Below, one piece after another: positions 25,985 through 33,759 of a stretch of 33,863 bases of DNA. Origin of the DNA: DATLBA01 sp035527275 (GTDB taxonomy: Bacteria; Planctomycetota; Phycisphaerae; FEN-1346); NCBI GenBank assembly GCA_035527275.1, contig DATLBA010000005.1, positions 1 through 33,863 of the forward strand, given 5' to 3'. Every line of letters begins with the position of its first letter. The first letter of the stretch is position 1. The position numbers and the translations under genes were made by a program. Under the pieces are notes generated by a model. It was not told the DNA's origin and ran no database searches. It saw nothing but the letters and a program-made list of their open reading frames with translations.

Positions 25985-27934
25985 ATGGATTCCAAAAAAC
26001 GCACAACCTGCAAGGTCCGTTTCGAGCCTTCAGGCCTCAAGACCGAAGTGCCGCGCGGCGCGACGCTCCTGGAGGCGGCGCGGCTGGCCGGAGTGTATCT
26101 GACAAGCATCTGCGGGGGCGACGGTTACTGCGGCAAATGCAAGGTCATCGTCGATGAGGGCGAGGTCGAGGCCCCGCCGAACACACTGCTTTCTCCTCAA
26201 GAGGTCCGCGAGCGGGTGGTCCTGGCCTGCCAGGTTCGGGTCCTTTCGGACACAACGGTCACCGTCCCGAAGAGCCACCTCCTCGACACCGGCCGCATCC
26301 TCGTCGATAGCGACGCCCATCGGTTCAGCGAACTGCCCGGCGAGGCCCTCGGCGAAGGCGCTTTCCCCTATGATCCGCTGGTTCAGAAGCATTACCTGGA
26401 AATGACGCAGCCGAGTGACGAAGACCAGACGGCCGACCACGAGCGGCTCTACATGGCGATTCGGGAGCGCGTCGATGCGCCGCTCATGCAGACGGGGTAT
26501 CGCATCCTTCTTGGCCTCTCGGATGTCCTCCAGAAAAGCAAATACAAGGTGACGGCGACACTGGCGCAGCGCGGCGGTATCTTCGAGATGGTCGATGTCG
26601 AGCCCGGCGACACCAGCCGGTGCAATTACGCCGTCGTCGTGGATGTCGGCACCACGACGGTCGTCGCCCACCTGGTGGACCTGTCCAGCGCCGCCACTCT
26701 GGACGCCGAAGCCACCTACAACTCGCAGATGCATTTCGGCGAGGACTACATTCGGCGCATCATCTATGCCGAGGAGCACGATGCGTTCGGGGAGATGCAG
26801 CGGCGCATCGTGCGCGACGTGAACGACCTCATCCAGGCCCTGGCCGTCCGCCAGGCGATTGAACTCAGTTGCATCACGGCGGTGATTTGCTCGGGCAACA
26901 CGGCGATGATCCATTTTCTGCTGAGCCTCGATCCCCGCCGCATCCGCCGCTCGCCGTATATTCCGACGGCCGCCTGGATTCCGCCGATTCGAGCCGCCGA
27001 GGCCGGCATCCGCATCAACAAGCGGGGGCTCCTTTATACCTTGCCGGCGGTCGGCGCCTACGTCGGCAGCGACATCGTGGCGGGCGTCCTCGCCACCCGC
27101 CTTCACGAGGCGCCGGGCCTGAGCCTTTTCATCGACATCGGGACCAACGGCGAAGTGGTCCTGGGCTCCGGGGAGTGGATGGTTTGCGCCTCCTCGAGCG
27201 CCGGGCCGGCCTTTGAAGGGTCCGGCGTCAAGCACGGGATGCGAGCCGGCGCCGGCGCGATCGAGCGCGTCACGGTTACGCCCGAGGGCGCCCTCCAGTA
27301 TCAGACGATCGGCGGCGAGTCGCCCCGCGGGCTCTGCGGTTCCGGGCTCCTCGATACACTGGCAAGTCTGTTGGAGACCGGTGTTATCGATCGAACGGGG
27401 CGCTTCGCCGAAACCGACGATTCCCGCCTGGCCGAAGGGCCCGACGGCCTCGAGTTCACCATCGTCCCGCCCACCGGCGACCGCGAAGCCATCACGATCA
27501 CCCAGGCCGACATTTCGAACCTCGTCCGGTCCAAGGCGGGCGTGTATGCGGCCGTCCAGGTTCTGCTGGAGTCCACCAATACCCAAGCCGGCCAACTCGA
27601 AACCGTGTACGTGGCCGGCGGGTTCGGCAACTATCTGGACGTCCGGAAGGCCATCACGGTCGGCATGCTGCCGGACATCCCCGTCGAGCGCATCCGGTTC
27701 GTGGGCAACGCGTCCGTCGCCGGGGCCAAGATGGCCGTCATGAGCCGGCACGCTCTCGAAAAGGCCGAGGAAATCGCCGACCGAATGACCTACTTCGACC
27801 TGATGAATCATCCGCGCTACATGGATGCGTTCATCCAGGCCAACTTCCTGCCGCATACCGATCTGGACCGGTTTCCGAGTGTCCGGGAAACTCTGGCCAA
27901 ATCAGGGACGCCACGCCGGGAGCCGACAGGGTGA
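25985..27934 (+). CDS. acsV: AcsV, reductive activator of the corrinoid protein
   Basis: A 649-residue RACE-type protein that reduces accidentally oxidised Co(II) corrinoid back to Co(I) with ATP. The N-terminal [2Fe-2S] ferredoxin domain has Cys43, Cys49, Cys52 and Cys82 (SICGGDGYCGKC, then LACQ). A middle domain follows, and the C-terminal ASKHA-like ATPase begins near residue 215 with VVVDVGTTTVVAHLVD, continuing with IDIGTNGEVVLG and YVAGGFGNYLD. Length and domain order match activators of the acs corrinoid protein. The ribosome site is weak (GGACGG). The gene overlaps the acsF GTG start by four bases. Confidence 0.95.
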   Translation: MDSKKRTTCKVRFEPSGLKTEVPRGATLLEAARLAGVYLTSICGGDGYCGKCKVIVDEGEVEAPPNTLLSPQEVRERVVLACQVRVLSDTTVTVPKSHLLDTGRILVDSDAHRFSELPGEALGEGAFPYDPLVQKHYLEMTQPSDEDQTADHERLYMAIRERVDAPLMQTGYRILLGLSDVLQKSKYKVTATLAQRGGIFEMVDVEPGDTSRCNYAVVVDVGTTTVVAHLVDLSSAATLDAEATYNSQMHFGEDYIRRIIYAEEHDAFGEMQRRIVRDVNDLIQALAVRQAIELSCITAVICSGNTAMIHFLLSLDPRRIRRSPYIPTAAWIPPIRAAEAGIRINKRGLLYTLPAVGAYVGSDIVAGVLATRLHEAPGLSLFIDIGTNGEVVLGSGEWMVCASSSAGPAFEGSGVKHGMRAGAGAIERVTVTPEGALQYQTIGGESPRGLCGSGLLDTLASLLETGVIDRTGRFAETDDSRLAEGPDGLEFTIVPPTGDREAITITQADISNLVRSKAGVYAAVQVLLESTNTQAGQLETVYVAGGFGNYLDVRKAITVGMLPDIPVERIRFVGNASVAGAKMAVMSRHALEKAEEIADRMTYFDLMNHPRYMDAFIQANFLPHTDLDRFPSVRETLAKSGTPRREPTG

Positions 27935-28695
27935 GCGCCTTAATTGCCATCTCCGGGAAAGGGGGGAGCGGCAAGACAACCGTCGCAGCCATGACCGTGC
28001 GCCATCTGGTGGAGCGAACCGGCCGCAGCGTCCTGGCCGTTGACGCCGACCCCAATACCTGCCTCGGCGCCACCCTCGGCGTCGAGCCCGAGACGACGGT
28101 CGGCGAAGTCCGCGACGCCGCCCTGGACCGCACGCTCCAGACCGGCCCCGGCATGGACCGCGAACGGGCCGTCGAATACGCCATCCACCGCGCCGTGGCT
28201 GAGGCCGAGGGCTTCGACCTCCTGGCCATGGGCCACACCGAGGGGCCCAAGTGCTATTGCGCCGTCAACCATCTGCTGCGGAAATACCTCGACCAGGCCG
28301 CCGACGATTACGGGTTCGTCGTTCTCGACAATCAAGCGGGTATGGAACACCTGTCGCGGCGGACGACGGACGCGGTGGATCATCTAATCGTCGTCGCGGA
28401 ACCGACGCCGCTCGGGGCCAAAACGGCCGAGCGCATCCTGGGGCTCGCCGAGCGTCTGCCGATTACCATCCGCGAGAAAGGTGTTCTTTGGAACAAAGTG
28501 ATCGAAGGAGCCGCCACGCCCCCCGCGGCGAAGAATCTTCCGACAATCGGCCACGTGCCGCTCGATGCCCACGTCCAGGAACTTTCGGCGCGCGGCGGAA
28601 CGATTTTCGAACTGGACGCCGACAATGCGGCATTCCGAGCCGTCGGCAGCATCCTGGCCGAACTCGTCAACCTCACGGTAACGCAATCACCTTAG
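27931..28695 (+). CDS. acsF: AcsF, CooC-type ATPase for ACS/CODH maturation
   Basis: A 254-residue CooC-family ATPase with Walker A GKGGSGKTT at 9-17, DADPN at 39-43 and the metal-binding Cys108-Tyr-Cys110 (GPKCYCAV). DNQAGMEHLSRRTTD is typical of the AcsF branch, which has been linked to nickel loading of acetyl-CoA synthase, while CooC serves CODH. It uses a GTG start that overlaps the acsV stop (GTGA). A second, diverged CooC-type gene lies at the head of the operon. Confidence 0.92.
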   Translation: MSALIAISGKGGSGKTTVAAMTVRHLVERTGRSVLAVDADPNTCLGATLGVEPETTVGEVRDAALDRTLQTGPGMDRERAVEYAIHRAVAEAEGFDLLAMGHTEGPKCYCAVNHLLRKYLDQAADDYGFVVLDNQAGMEHLSRRTTDAVDHLIVVAEPTPLGAKTAERILGLAERLPITIREKGVLWNKVIEGAATPPAAKNLPTIGHVPLDAHVQELSARGGTIFELDADNAAFRAVGSILAELVNLTVTQSP

Positions 28696-28708
28696 GAAAG
28701 GGCCCAAG

Positions 28709-29665
28709 ATGCCTCTACCTGCCGTACAAGAGAGTTACTCGGGCAGCGTGAACGACATCACGCTGGGGGGCGGCGCCCGTCAAACCACCGTGACCATCGG
28801 GGGCGCAAAGAATGTGCCTTACGGCGGCGACCGAAGCGTGACCGGCCATCGCCCCATCATCGCGGCCGACGTCCTCGACGCGCCGCCGGGGGACTGGCCT
28901 CCCGTCCTGGCCGAGGCCTACGGGGATCTCCTCAATGACCCGGCGGCCTGGGCCAAGAAAGCGGTCGGCAACTTCGGCGCCGACCTGGTGTGCGTGAAGT
29001 TCGAGGGCATCCATCCCGACAAGGGCGACCGCGGCGCCGATCATGCCGTCGAGGTCACCAGGAAAGTCCTCGAAGCGGTGGGCGTGCCGCTGATCCTGTG
29101 GGGATGCGGCAACGACGAAAAGGACAACGAGGTCATGCCCAAGGTCTCCGAAGCGGCCAAGGGCGAGAAAGTCCTGCTCGGCACCGTCACGCAGGACAAC
29201 TACAAGAACCTGACGGCCATTGCGCTGGCCGACGACCATTTTTTGATCGCAGAAGCACCCCTGGACATCAATATCGCCAAGCAGGTCAACATCCTCGTCT
29301 CCGACATGGGGTTTCCCCTGGAACGAATCGTCATGTTCCAAACGACCGGCGCTTTGGGATACGGCATGGAATACGCCTACTCGATCCAGGAGCGCGAGCG
29401 CCTGGCCGCACTCGCCGGCGACAAACTGATGGCCATGCCGGTCATCTGCGACGTAGGTTACGAGTCGTGGCGCGCCAAGGAAGCCAAAACCGCGACCGAC
29501 GACGCCCCTGAATGGGGTGACGCAGGCAAGCGCGGTCCGCTGTGGGAAGCCGTCACCGCCGTCTCCCTGCTGCAATCCGGCGTGGATATCATTCGGATGC
29601 GCCATCCGGCGGCCATGGCCACGGTCAAGGCCTACCTCGATAATCTTTGGGGCGAAACATCGTAA
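28709..29665 (+). CDS. acsD: AcsD, corrinoid iron-sulfur protein small subunit
   Basis: The 318-residue small subunit pairs with AcsC and helps hold the corrinoid. It is a TIM-barrel of the pterin-binding type, with the N-terminal ITLGGGARQTTVTIGGA, VCVKFEGIHPDKGD, LWGCGNDEKDNEVMPKV, MFQTTGALGYGMEYAYSIQERERLAAL and MRHPAAM. Length is close to the Moorella protein. It starts 13 bases after acsF with an AGGAAAGGG region upstream and precedes acsE by 56 bases. Confidence 0.96.
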   Translation: MPLPAVQESYSGSVNDITLGGGARQTTVTIGGAKNVPYGGDRSVTGHRPIIAADVLDAPPGDWPPVLAEAYGDLLNDPAAWAKKAVGNFGADLVCVKFEGIHPDKGDRGADHAVEVTRKVLEAVGVPLILWGCGNDEKDNEVMPKVSEAAKGEKVLLGTVTQDNYKNLTAIALADDHFLIAEAPLDINIAKQVNILVSDMGFPLERIVMFQTTGALGYGMEYAYSIQERERLAALAGDKLMAMPVICDVGYESWRAKEAKTATDDAPEWGDAGKRGPLWEAVTAVSLLQSGVDIIRMRHPAAMATVKAYLDNLWGETS

Positions 29666-29721
29666 CCGGGGGGGGCGCGGCACATGCAACCGGGGCGAAA
29701 AGATTCACCAAGGAGGCTGGT

Positions 29722-30549
29722 ATGATCGCAATCGCTGAACGCATCAACGGAATGTTCACGGACGTGAAGCAGGCCATTGCTGATAACGACCCGGGCCCGA
29801 TCGTCGATCTGGCCAGGAAGCAGACCGAAGCGGGGGCGGCTTACCTCGACATCAACGTCGGAACCGCCGCCGCCGACCAGGAGGCCACGATGAAGTGGCT
29901 CGTTGAAACGGTCCAGGAGGCCGTTCCCACGCCGCTCTGCCTCGACAGCCAGAAGCCCGAGGTCATCCGCGCGGGGCTTTCCGTGTGCGACACCGGCCGC
30001 GGGTGCCTGCTGAACTCATCGCCCTTGAACAAGAAGAGCGACCCGGAGGTGCTCGACCAGTATGTCGGCATGGCCCAGGAGTCGGGCGCGAGCCTCATTG
30101 CGCTGACGATGGACGCCGAGGGCGTCCCGCAGAACGTGGACCGCCGCGTCGAGATCGCCGCCGAAATCCTCACGAAGACCATGGAACTCGGGCTGACGCC
30201 CGACCGGCTCTTCGTCGATCCGATCATCCTGCCGGTGAATGTCCCCGGCGCCCAGGAACAGCCGGGCGCCATCCTGGCGGCGATGGACCAGATTCGACTG
30301 ATGTCCGATCCCCCGCCCCACATCACGATGGGCCTGTCGAATCTCAGCCAGGGCACTGCCGAGCGGAGCCTCATCAACCGAATCTTCCTGGCCATGGCCC
30401 TCAGCCACGGGTGCGACTCAGGGATAGTGGACGTGCTCGACGATGCCCTCGTGGACGTGGTCGCCACGGCCGAGATGCTCATGAACAAGCAGATCTACTC
30501 GGATAGTTTTCTGAAAGCCTATCGGAGCATCGCGGGCAGCCAGCGCTGA
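29722..30549 (+). CDS. acsE: AcsE, methyl-THF:corrinoid protein methyltransferase
   Basis: The 275-residue MeTr moves the methyl group from methyl-THF to the AcsC/AcsD corrinoid. It is a pterin-binding TIM-barrel with INVGTAAADQE, PLCLDSQKPEV (catalytic Asp), a DPIILPVN strand and HITMGLSNLSQG, whose Asn is the residue needed for methyl activation. The start at 29722 has an AAGGAGG site 5 bases upstream and was preferred to an in-frame ATG at 29647 inside acsD. Confidence 0.96.
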   Translation: MIAIAERINGMFTDVKQAIADNDPGPIVDLARKQTEAGAAYLDINVGTAAADQEATMKWLVETVQEAVPTPLCLDSQKPEVIRAGLSVCDTGRGCLLNSSPLNKKSDPEVLDQYVGMAQESGASLIALTMDAEGVPQNVDRRVEIAAEILTKTMELGLTPDRLFVDPIILPVNVPGAQEQPGAILAAMDQIRLMSDPPPHITMGLSNLSQGTAERSLINRIFLAMALSHGCDSGIVDVLDDALVDVVATAEMLMNKQIYSDSFLKAYRSIAGSQR

Positions 30550-30581
30550 GCGGCGCGCCTCGGAAAAGGCCGTGAATCCCC

Positions 30582-30597
30582 CGTGCCCCAGGGCACG
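30582..30597 (+). other. Short perfect hairpin after acsE
   Basis: CGTGCCC and GGGCACG form a 7-base-pair inverted repeat with a two-base centre, 33 bases after the acsE stop. No T run follows, so it is not a convincing terminator. It may limit translation or transcription of the next gene. Confidence 0.4.
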
Positions 30598-30628
30598 TGA
30601 CCCACTGCTGGAGCAAGCGGCGATTGCA

Positions 30629-31729
30629 ATGAGACCCCTATACGTCAGCGCCACCAAACAGGATACCGGCAAGACGACCCTGATGATCGGCCTCATGCAG
30701 GCCCTCCGCGACCTCGGCCACGATCTGGGCTACATGAAACCCATCGGCCAACGCTACGTCCGGTACCGGGGGATGAACATCGACGAGGACGCGGTCCTCG
30801 CCCGCCATATCTTCGACCTGAAGGACCACCCGGCCGATATGAGTCCGGTGGCCATCGAGCGGGGCTTTACGGAACACTACATTTTTCATCGCGACCCCCA
30901 GCCGCTTGAGTGGCGCATCATGGAGGCGTTCGATCGGCTCCGCAAGGCCCACGACCTTCTGGCAATCGAGGGCACCGGCCACGCCGGCGTCGGTTCCTGT
31001 TTCGACCTGTCGAACGCGCGGGTCGCCGAACTCCTCGGCGCCGGTGTCGTCATCGTTACCGAGGGCGGCATCGGGCGCGCCATCGACGAGGTCGCCCTCA
31101 GCCTCCATCTGTTCCGCAAGCACAACGTTCCGGTCCTCGGTGTCATCCTGAACAAGGTGTGGCCGGAGAAACTGACCAAGATCCACCGGGCGGTGACCGA
31201 GGGGCTCGCGCACCTCGGGACGCGTCTGCTCGGCGCGGTGCCCTACCGCTCGCAACTCGTTTATCCTCGCATGGAACAGATCGCCGCCGAACTCCGTGGA
31301 CAAATCCTCTGTGGCGAAGAGGGTGTCGGCAATGTGGTCGAGCACACGGTCGTCGCGGCGATGTCCCCGCAGAACGTCTGCGCCTACTTGCGCCCGAACA
31401 GCCTCGTCATTACGCCGGGGGACCGGGTCGACAATATTCTCATTTCCGCCATTACCTGCCCGATGCTGCCCGGTGCGAGCGGCCCGATTGCCGGCCTTGT
31501 GTTGACCGGCGGCTTTGAGCCCCCGGCAAGCATCCGTTCCCTTCTGGCCGCGTGCGGTCTCCCCGTCGTCCTGTGCAAAGAAGACACCTACACGGTGGCG
31601 GTGTACGTGCAGGACCTGCGGTTTAAGATTCGTCCGCAGGACACCGACAAGATTGAGGCGGCCAAGATTCTGGTTCACGAGAGCATCGACATCCCCTCGC
31701 TGCTGAACACCCTGGCCGAATTCCCTTAA
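30629..31729 (+). CDS. BioD-like P-loop and DRTGG domain protein, phosphotransacetylase-regulatory type
   Basis: A 366-residue protein that resembles the non-catalytic N-terminal half of long phosphate acetyltransferases. Residues 1-210 are a BioD/dethiobiotin-synthetase-like P-loop fold, with SATKQDTGKTTL at 7-18, EGTGHAGVGS and ILNKVWPEK. Residues 220-340 form a DRTGG domain (LVITPGDRVDNIL). The PTA catalytic domain is absent. The start MRPLYVSATKQ at 30629 fits the fold, although its ribosome site is distant; a GTG at 30572 is the alternative. As the last gene of the acs operon it could sense CoA, acetyl-CoA or nucleotides, but the function is unknown. Confidence 0.85.
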   Translation: MRPLYVSATKQDTGKTTLMIGLMQALRDLGHDLGYMKPIGQRYVRYRGMNIDEDAVLARHIFDLKDHPADMSPVAIERGFTEHYIFHRDPQPLEWRIMEAFDRLRKAHDLLAIEGTGHAGVGSCFDLSNARVAELLGAGVVIVTEGGIGRAIDEVALSLHLFRKHNVPVLGVILNKVWPEKLTKIHRAVTEGLAHLGTRLLGAVPYRSQLVYPRMEQIAAELRGQILCGEEGVGNVVEHTVVAAMSPQNVCAYLRPNSLVITPGDRVDNILISAITCPMLPGASGPIAGLVLTGGFEPPASIRSLLAACGLPVVLCKEDTYTVAVYVQDLRFKIRPQDTDKIEAAKILVHESIDIPSLLNTLAEFP

Positions 31730-31759
31730 GCCGCCGGTCGCAAATCAAATCCGGCCCGC

Positions 31760-31847
31760 CGCCTACCCCACGTCAAGGTCCCTCGGCTCCATTCGGTCGC
31801 TCGGAATAACAAGGTGGGGGGACGCGGCCGGAATGACATACGCCGCG
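31760..31847. repeat. Intergenic repeat-like fragments in a convergent gap
   Basis: The gap between the acs operon and the esterase gene contains CCTCGGCTCCATTCGG, GCTCGGAATAACA and GGAATGACA, which resemble the GTCATTCCGAGCG-type dispersed intergenic repeats found in many bacteria. An inverted repeat CGCGGC/GCCGCG at 31823-31847 with a 13-base loop could act as a weak two-way terminator. No T run supports this. Confidence 0.3.
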
Positions 31848-31865
31848 GCATTATCAATACAGGAC

Positions 31866-32903
31866 TCAATAATCCACGTGAATGCCCGTCTGAGCGTACT
31901 CGTAGTGCCCGTCCAGGTCCACGACCGTGAGGAACACGTTATAGTACCCGGGCTCTTTATAGGTGTGAGTCAGCGAGGGGCGGGCCGACACCGTATTGTC
32001 TCCGAGGTTCCACAGGACCGAATCGACCCGGCCGCCGGGCGAGTCCGGGTCGCGAACCTGGGCTTCCAGGCGGACGGTCAGCGGAGCCCTCCCTTCAGTG
32101 GGCGTGGCCCGGATATGGACGGCCGGCCAATGGTCGACGATGTTTGTGAAGTAGCGGGCGGCCTCCAACTGATGCGGGTTGTGGCCGCCCGGCAGGCGTC
32201 GGATCACGAAGTTGCGAAAGCCCCGGACCGTGTACCAGAAGTTGGCGTCGCGGCTCATCTGGTCGAAGCCGGGCAAATCCCCTTCGCCGAAGAAGACGTA
32301 CACGTGCATGTGACGGGCCCGGTGGGCCACCTCGTCGGTGACCAGATGCTCATTGAAGTTGGCCGTCCGCCCCACAATGCATCGGAACAAATCCGGATGC
32401 CGCAAACCGATATAGTGCGCGGGATATCCGCCCCCCGACCAGCCCGTAATCATAATCGCGTCACGGTTAATGTTGTAACGCGCGAACAACTCCTTCAGAA
32501 TGGCCAGCACGGCATCTTCGTCCCGCACGAGTTCCGGGGGCGGCCGGTTCACAGGAACGCCCAGGAGACCCGTCGCAGAATCAAAGTCCGGCGAACAGAC
32601 GATCAGGCCGTACCGTTCCGCCGCTACGATCCATCGGTCCCTCTGCCCGGCGGCCTGGTCGAACGGAAACGTTCCCTGAGCCGTGACGACCAGCGGATAT
32701 GACCGCCGGGGATTGTAGGAGCGCGGAATATACAGGTGGTAAACCCGGTTGGTGGTCGGCTCCCGTTGAAAGTCAATCTTTCCGGTCACAATGGTTCCAT
32801 CGGGCCGGCGCCATGCCTGCGGCTCGCAGCCCACGGCAAGTAATGCCCATGCAGCGGCCGCAACGGCTGCTGCCACACCAGCCCCTCTGAGCCTGATCGC
32901 CAT
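31866..32903 (-). CDS. Secreted esterase (alpha/beta hydrolase) lipoprotein with C-terminal PKD domain
   Basis: A 345-residue exported protein. The N-terminus has a hydrophobic signal and a lipobox ending in Cys26 (LLAVGC). Residues about 40-255 form an alpha/beta hydrolase of the polyhydroxybutyrate-depolymerase/feruloyl-esterase-like group, with YHLYIPRSYNPRRSYPLVV, the nucleophile Ser156 in GWSGGG, an acidic residue in FFGEGD and His in PGGHNPH. Residues about 263-345 are a PKD-like beta domain (LWNLGDN, SLTHTYKEPGYYNVFLTV) that often binds polysaccharide. The likely role is hydrolysis of an ester polymer outside the cell. It has no visible link to the C1 genes and is read from its own promoter. 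Confidence 0.85.
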   Translation of the reverse strand: MAIRLRGAGVAAAVAAAAWALLAVGCEPQAWRRPDGTIVTGKIDFQREPTTNRVYHLYIPRSYNPRRSYPLVVTAQGTFPFDQAAGQRDRWIVAAERYGLIVCSPDFDSATGLLGVPVNRPPPELVRDEDAVLAILKELFARYNINRDAIMITGWSGGGYPAHYIGLRHPDLFRCIVGRTANFNEHLVTDEVAHRARHMHVYVFFGEGDLPGFDQMSRDANFWYTVRGFRNFVIRRLPGGHNPHQLEAARYFTNIVDHWPAVHIRATPTEGRAPLTVRLEAQVRDPDSPGGRVDSVLWNLGDNTVSARPSLTHTYKEPGYYNVFLTVVDLDGHYEYAQTGIHVDY

Positions 32904-33458
32904 CGTCTGGTCCTGCCCTCCTCGAGGTCAACCCAAGCCAAAATCCCCCGAGCCTGAGTTCCTGAAAACGCAGAATTTACGGGGAAAGCGGCCCTGAGGC
33001 AAGTGAAAAAGCGGCTTTTCGGCCAATGGGGTGTGACTTACGGATTATGGCCCGCCATCGTAGGCAAGCACAAGGTAGCGGCGCGGCCCTGATCGGTGCG
33101 CCAGGCGGGTGGCGCGCCCTGGCGTGTCGGGTGTCCTCACCCGAGTCGCCGCGGCGACCGCGCGGTGGATGGGAATACCTGCCCGCCGCGGCGAGCCCAC
33201 CGCACTATCTCCCATTTGGGGCGACGCCAAGCCCGGCTGCGTGGGTGCAAAGCACCCGCCCCACGCCTCGGAGTGCGGAATGAACGGCGAACAGCAATGA
33301 GAGCGGCGCCCCGCCTTAGGCGGGCTGGCGCCACGAAAAGATGGCGTGCGGGGCGCCCCATTCGGCTTCGCTCAGGGTAGGCCTCACCCCACACGCGCGG
33401 CGTCCGGGCGCGGACACCGCGCGCAAAGTCGTGAAACACCGTTGTCCTCGAACGGCGG
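32904..33458. other. Non-coding region between esterase and histone genes
   Basis: About 555 bases with no credible gene. The left part has the esterase promoter and a small palindrome. The middle has a GC-rich nested inverted repeat: GCGCCA/TGGCGC at 33098-33115 and CGCCAGG/CCTGGCG at 33099-33124. The right part contains CGGCTTCGCTCAGGGTAGG near 33363, which resembles a common dispersed intergenic repeat. Short open frames here are arginine- and proline-rich noise. Confidence 0.5.
32974..33002 (-). promoter_or_regulatory. Candidate promoter for the esterase gene
   Basis: On the minus strand TTGCCT (33002-32997), a 17-base spacer and TAAATT (32979-32974) fit a moderate sigma70 promoter, with an inferred start near 32967. 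A 13-base palindrome AAAAGC-G-GCTTTT at 33007-33019 abuts the -35 box on its upstream side and could be a regulator site. Confidence 0.4.
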
Positions 33459-33644
33459 TTACAAATCGTGCGGCCGGACCGTGCCGCGCTTGTTCGCCTT
33501 GGCGCGAGCCGCCGCCGCAGCCAGCATCTCGAGGACCTTGGTGTTGACGGCGTCGGCCAACCCTCCGTCGGAGCGAAGGTTCTTCTGGCGGACCACGTCC
33601 TTGACCCGACTGGTGACCACAACCACAGGTTTTCCGTCCGGCAT
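33459..33644 (-). CDS. Bacterial histone-fold protein (Bd0055/HBb-like)
   Basis: A 61-residue protein that fits the single histone-fold proteins of bacteria, such as Bd0055 of Bdellovibrio. It begins with a short strand VVVVTSRVKDVV, continues with a polar loop LRSDGG, a long central helix ADAVNTKVLEMLAAAAARAKANKR and ends GTVRPHDL, the helix-loop-helix layout with the closing Arg and Asp typical of the fold. An AAGGGA ribosome site precedes the ATG. Family members bind DNA as dimers, and the Bdellovibrio protein is an abundant chromatin component. It has its own near-consensus promoter. Recognition is by sequence pattern only. Confidence 0.75.
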   Translation of the reverse strand: MPDGKPVVVVTSRVKDVVRQKNLRSDGGLADAVNTKVLEMLAAAAARAKANKRGTVRPHDL

Positions 33645-33698
33645 TGGCTTTCCCTTTCGTCCCGGGGGCCCCGGCCTGAGGCCCGCTCTTCTCTGGTT

Positions 33699-33728
33699 GC
33701 CTCGGAAACCGTTTCCGACGTCCGAGGC
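33699..33728. promoter_or_regulatory. Nested palindrome in the histone-gene leader
   Basis: Outer arms GCCTCGGA/TCCGAGGC (8 bp) enclose the inner inverted repeat CGGAAAC-C-GTTTCCG (33703-33717). The inferred transcription start (about 33724) lies within it, so it could be a repressor operator or a 5' leader hairpin. The AAACCGTTT core is reminiscent of LacI-family operators. Confidence 0.5.
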
Positions 33729-33730
33729 GG

Positions 33731-33759
33731 CTTATACCGCCCTGAGCCGCCCCTGTCAA
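33731..33759 (-). promoter_or_regulatory. Near-consensus sigma70 promoter for the histone gene
   Basis: On the minus strand a perfect -35 box TTGACA (33759-33754), a 17-base spacer and a -10 box TATAAG (33736-33731, five of six matches). The inferred start is near 33724, giving a leader of about 80 bases. This is the strongest promoter seen in the window and suggests high expression. Confidence 0.7.

Noticed and set aside
33100..33400. Overlapping short frames on both strands in the esterase-histone gap
   Set aside because: Mutually overlapping, Arg/Pro/Ala-rich, no ribosome sites or domains; better explained as GC-rich non-coding or repeat-derived sequence.
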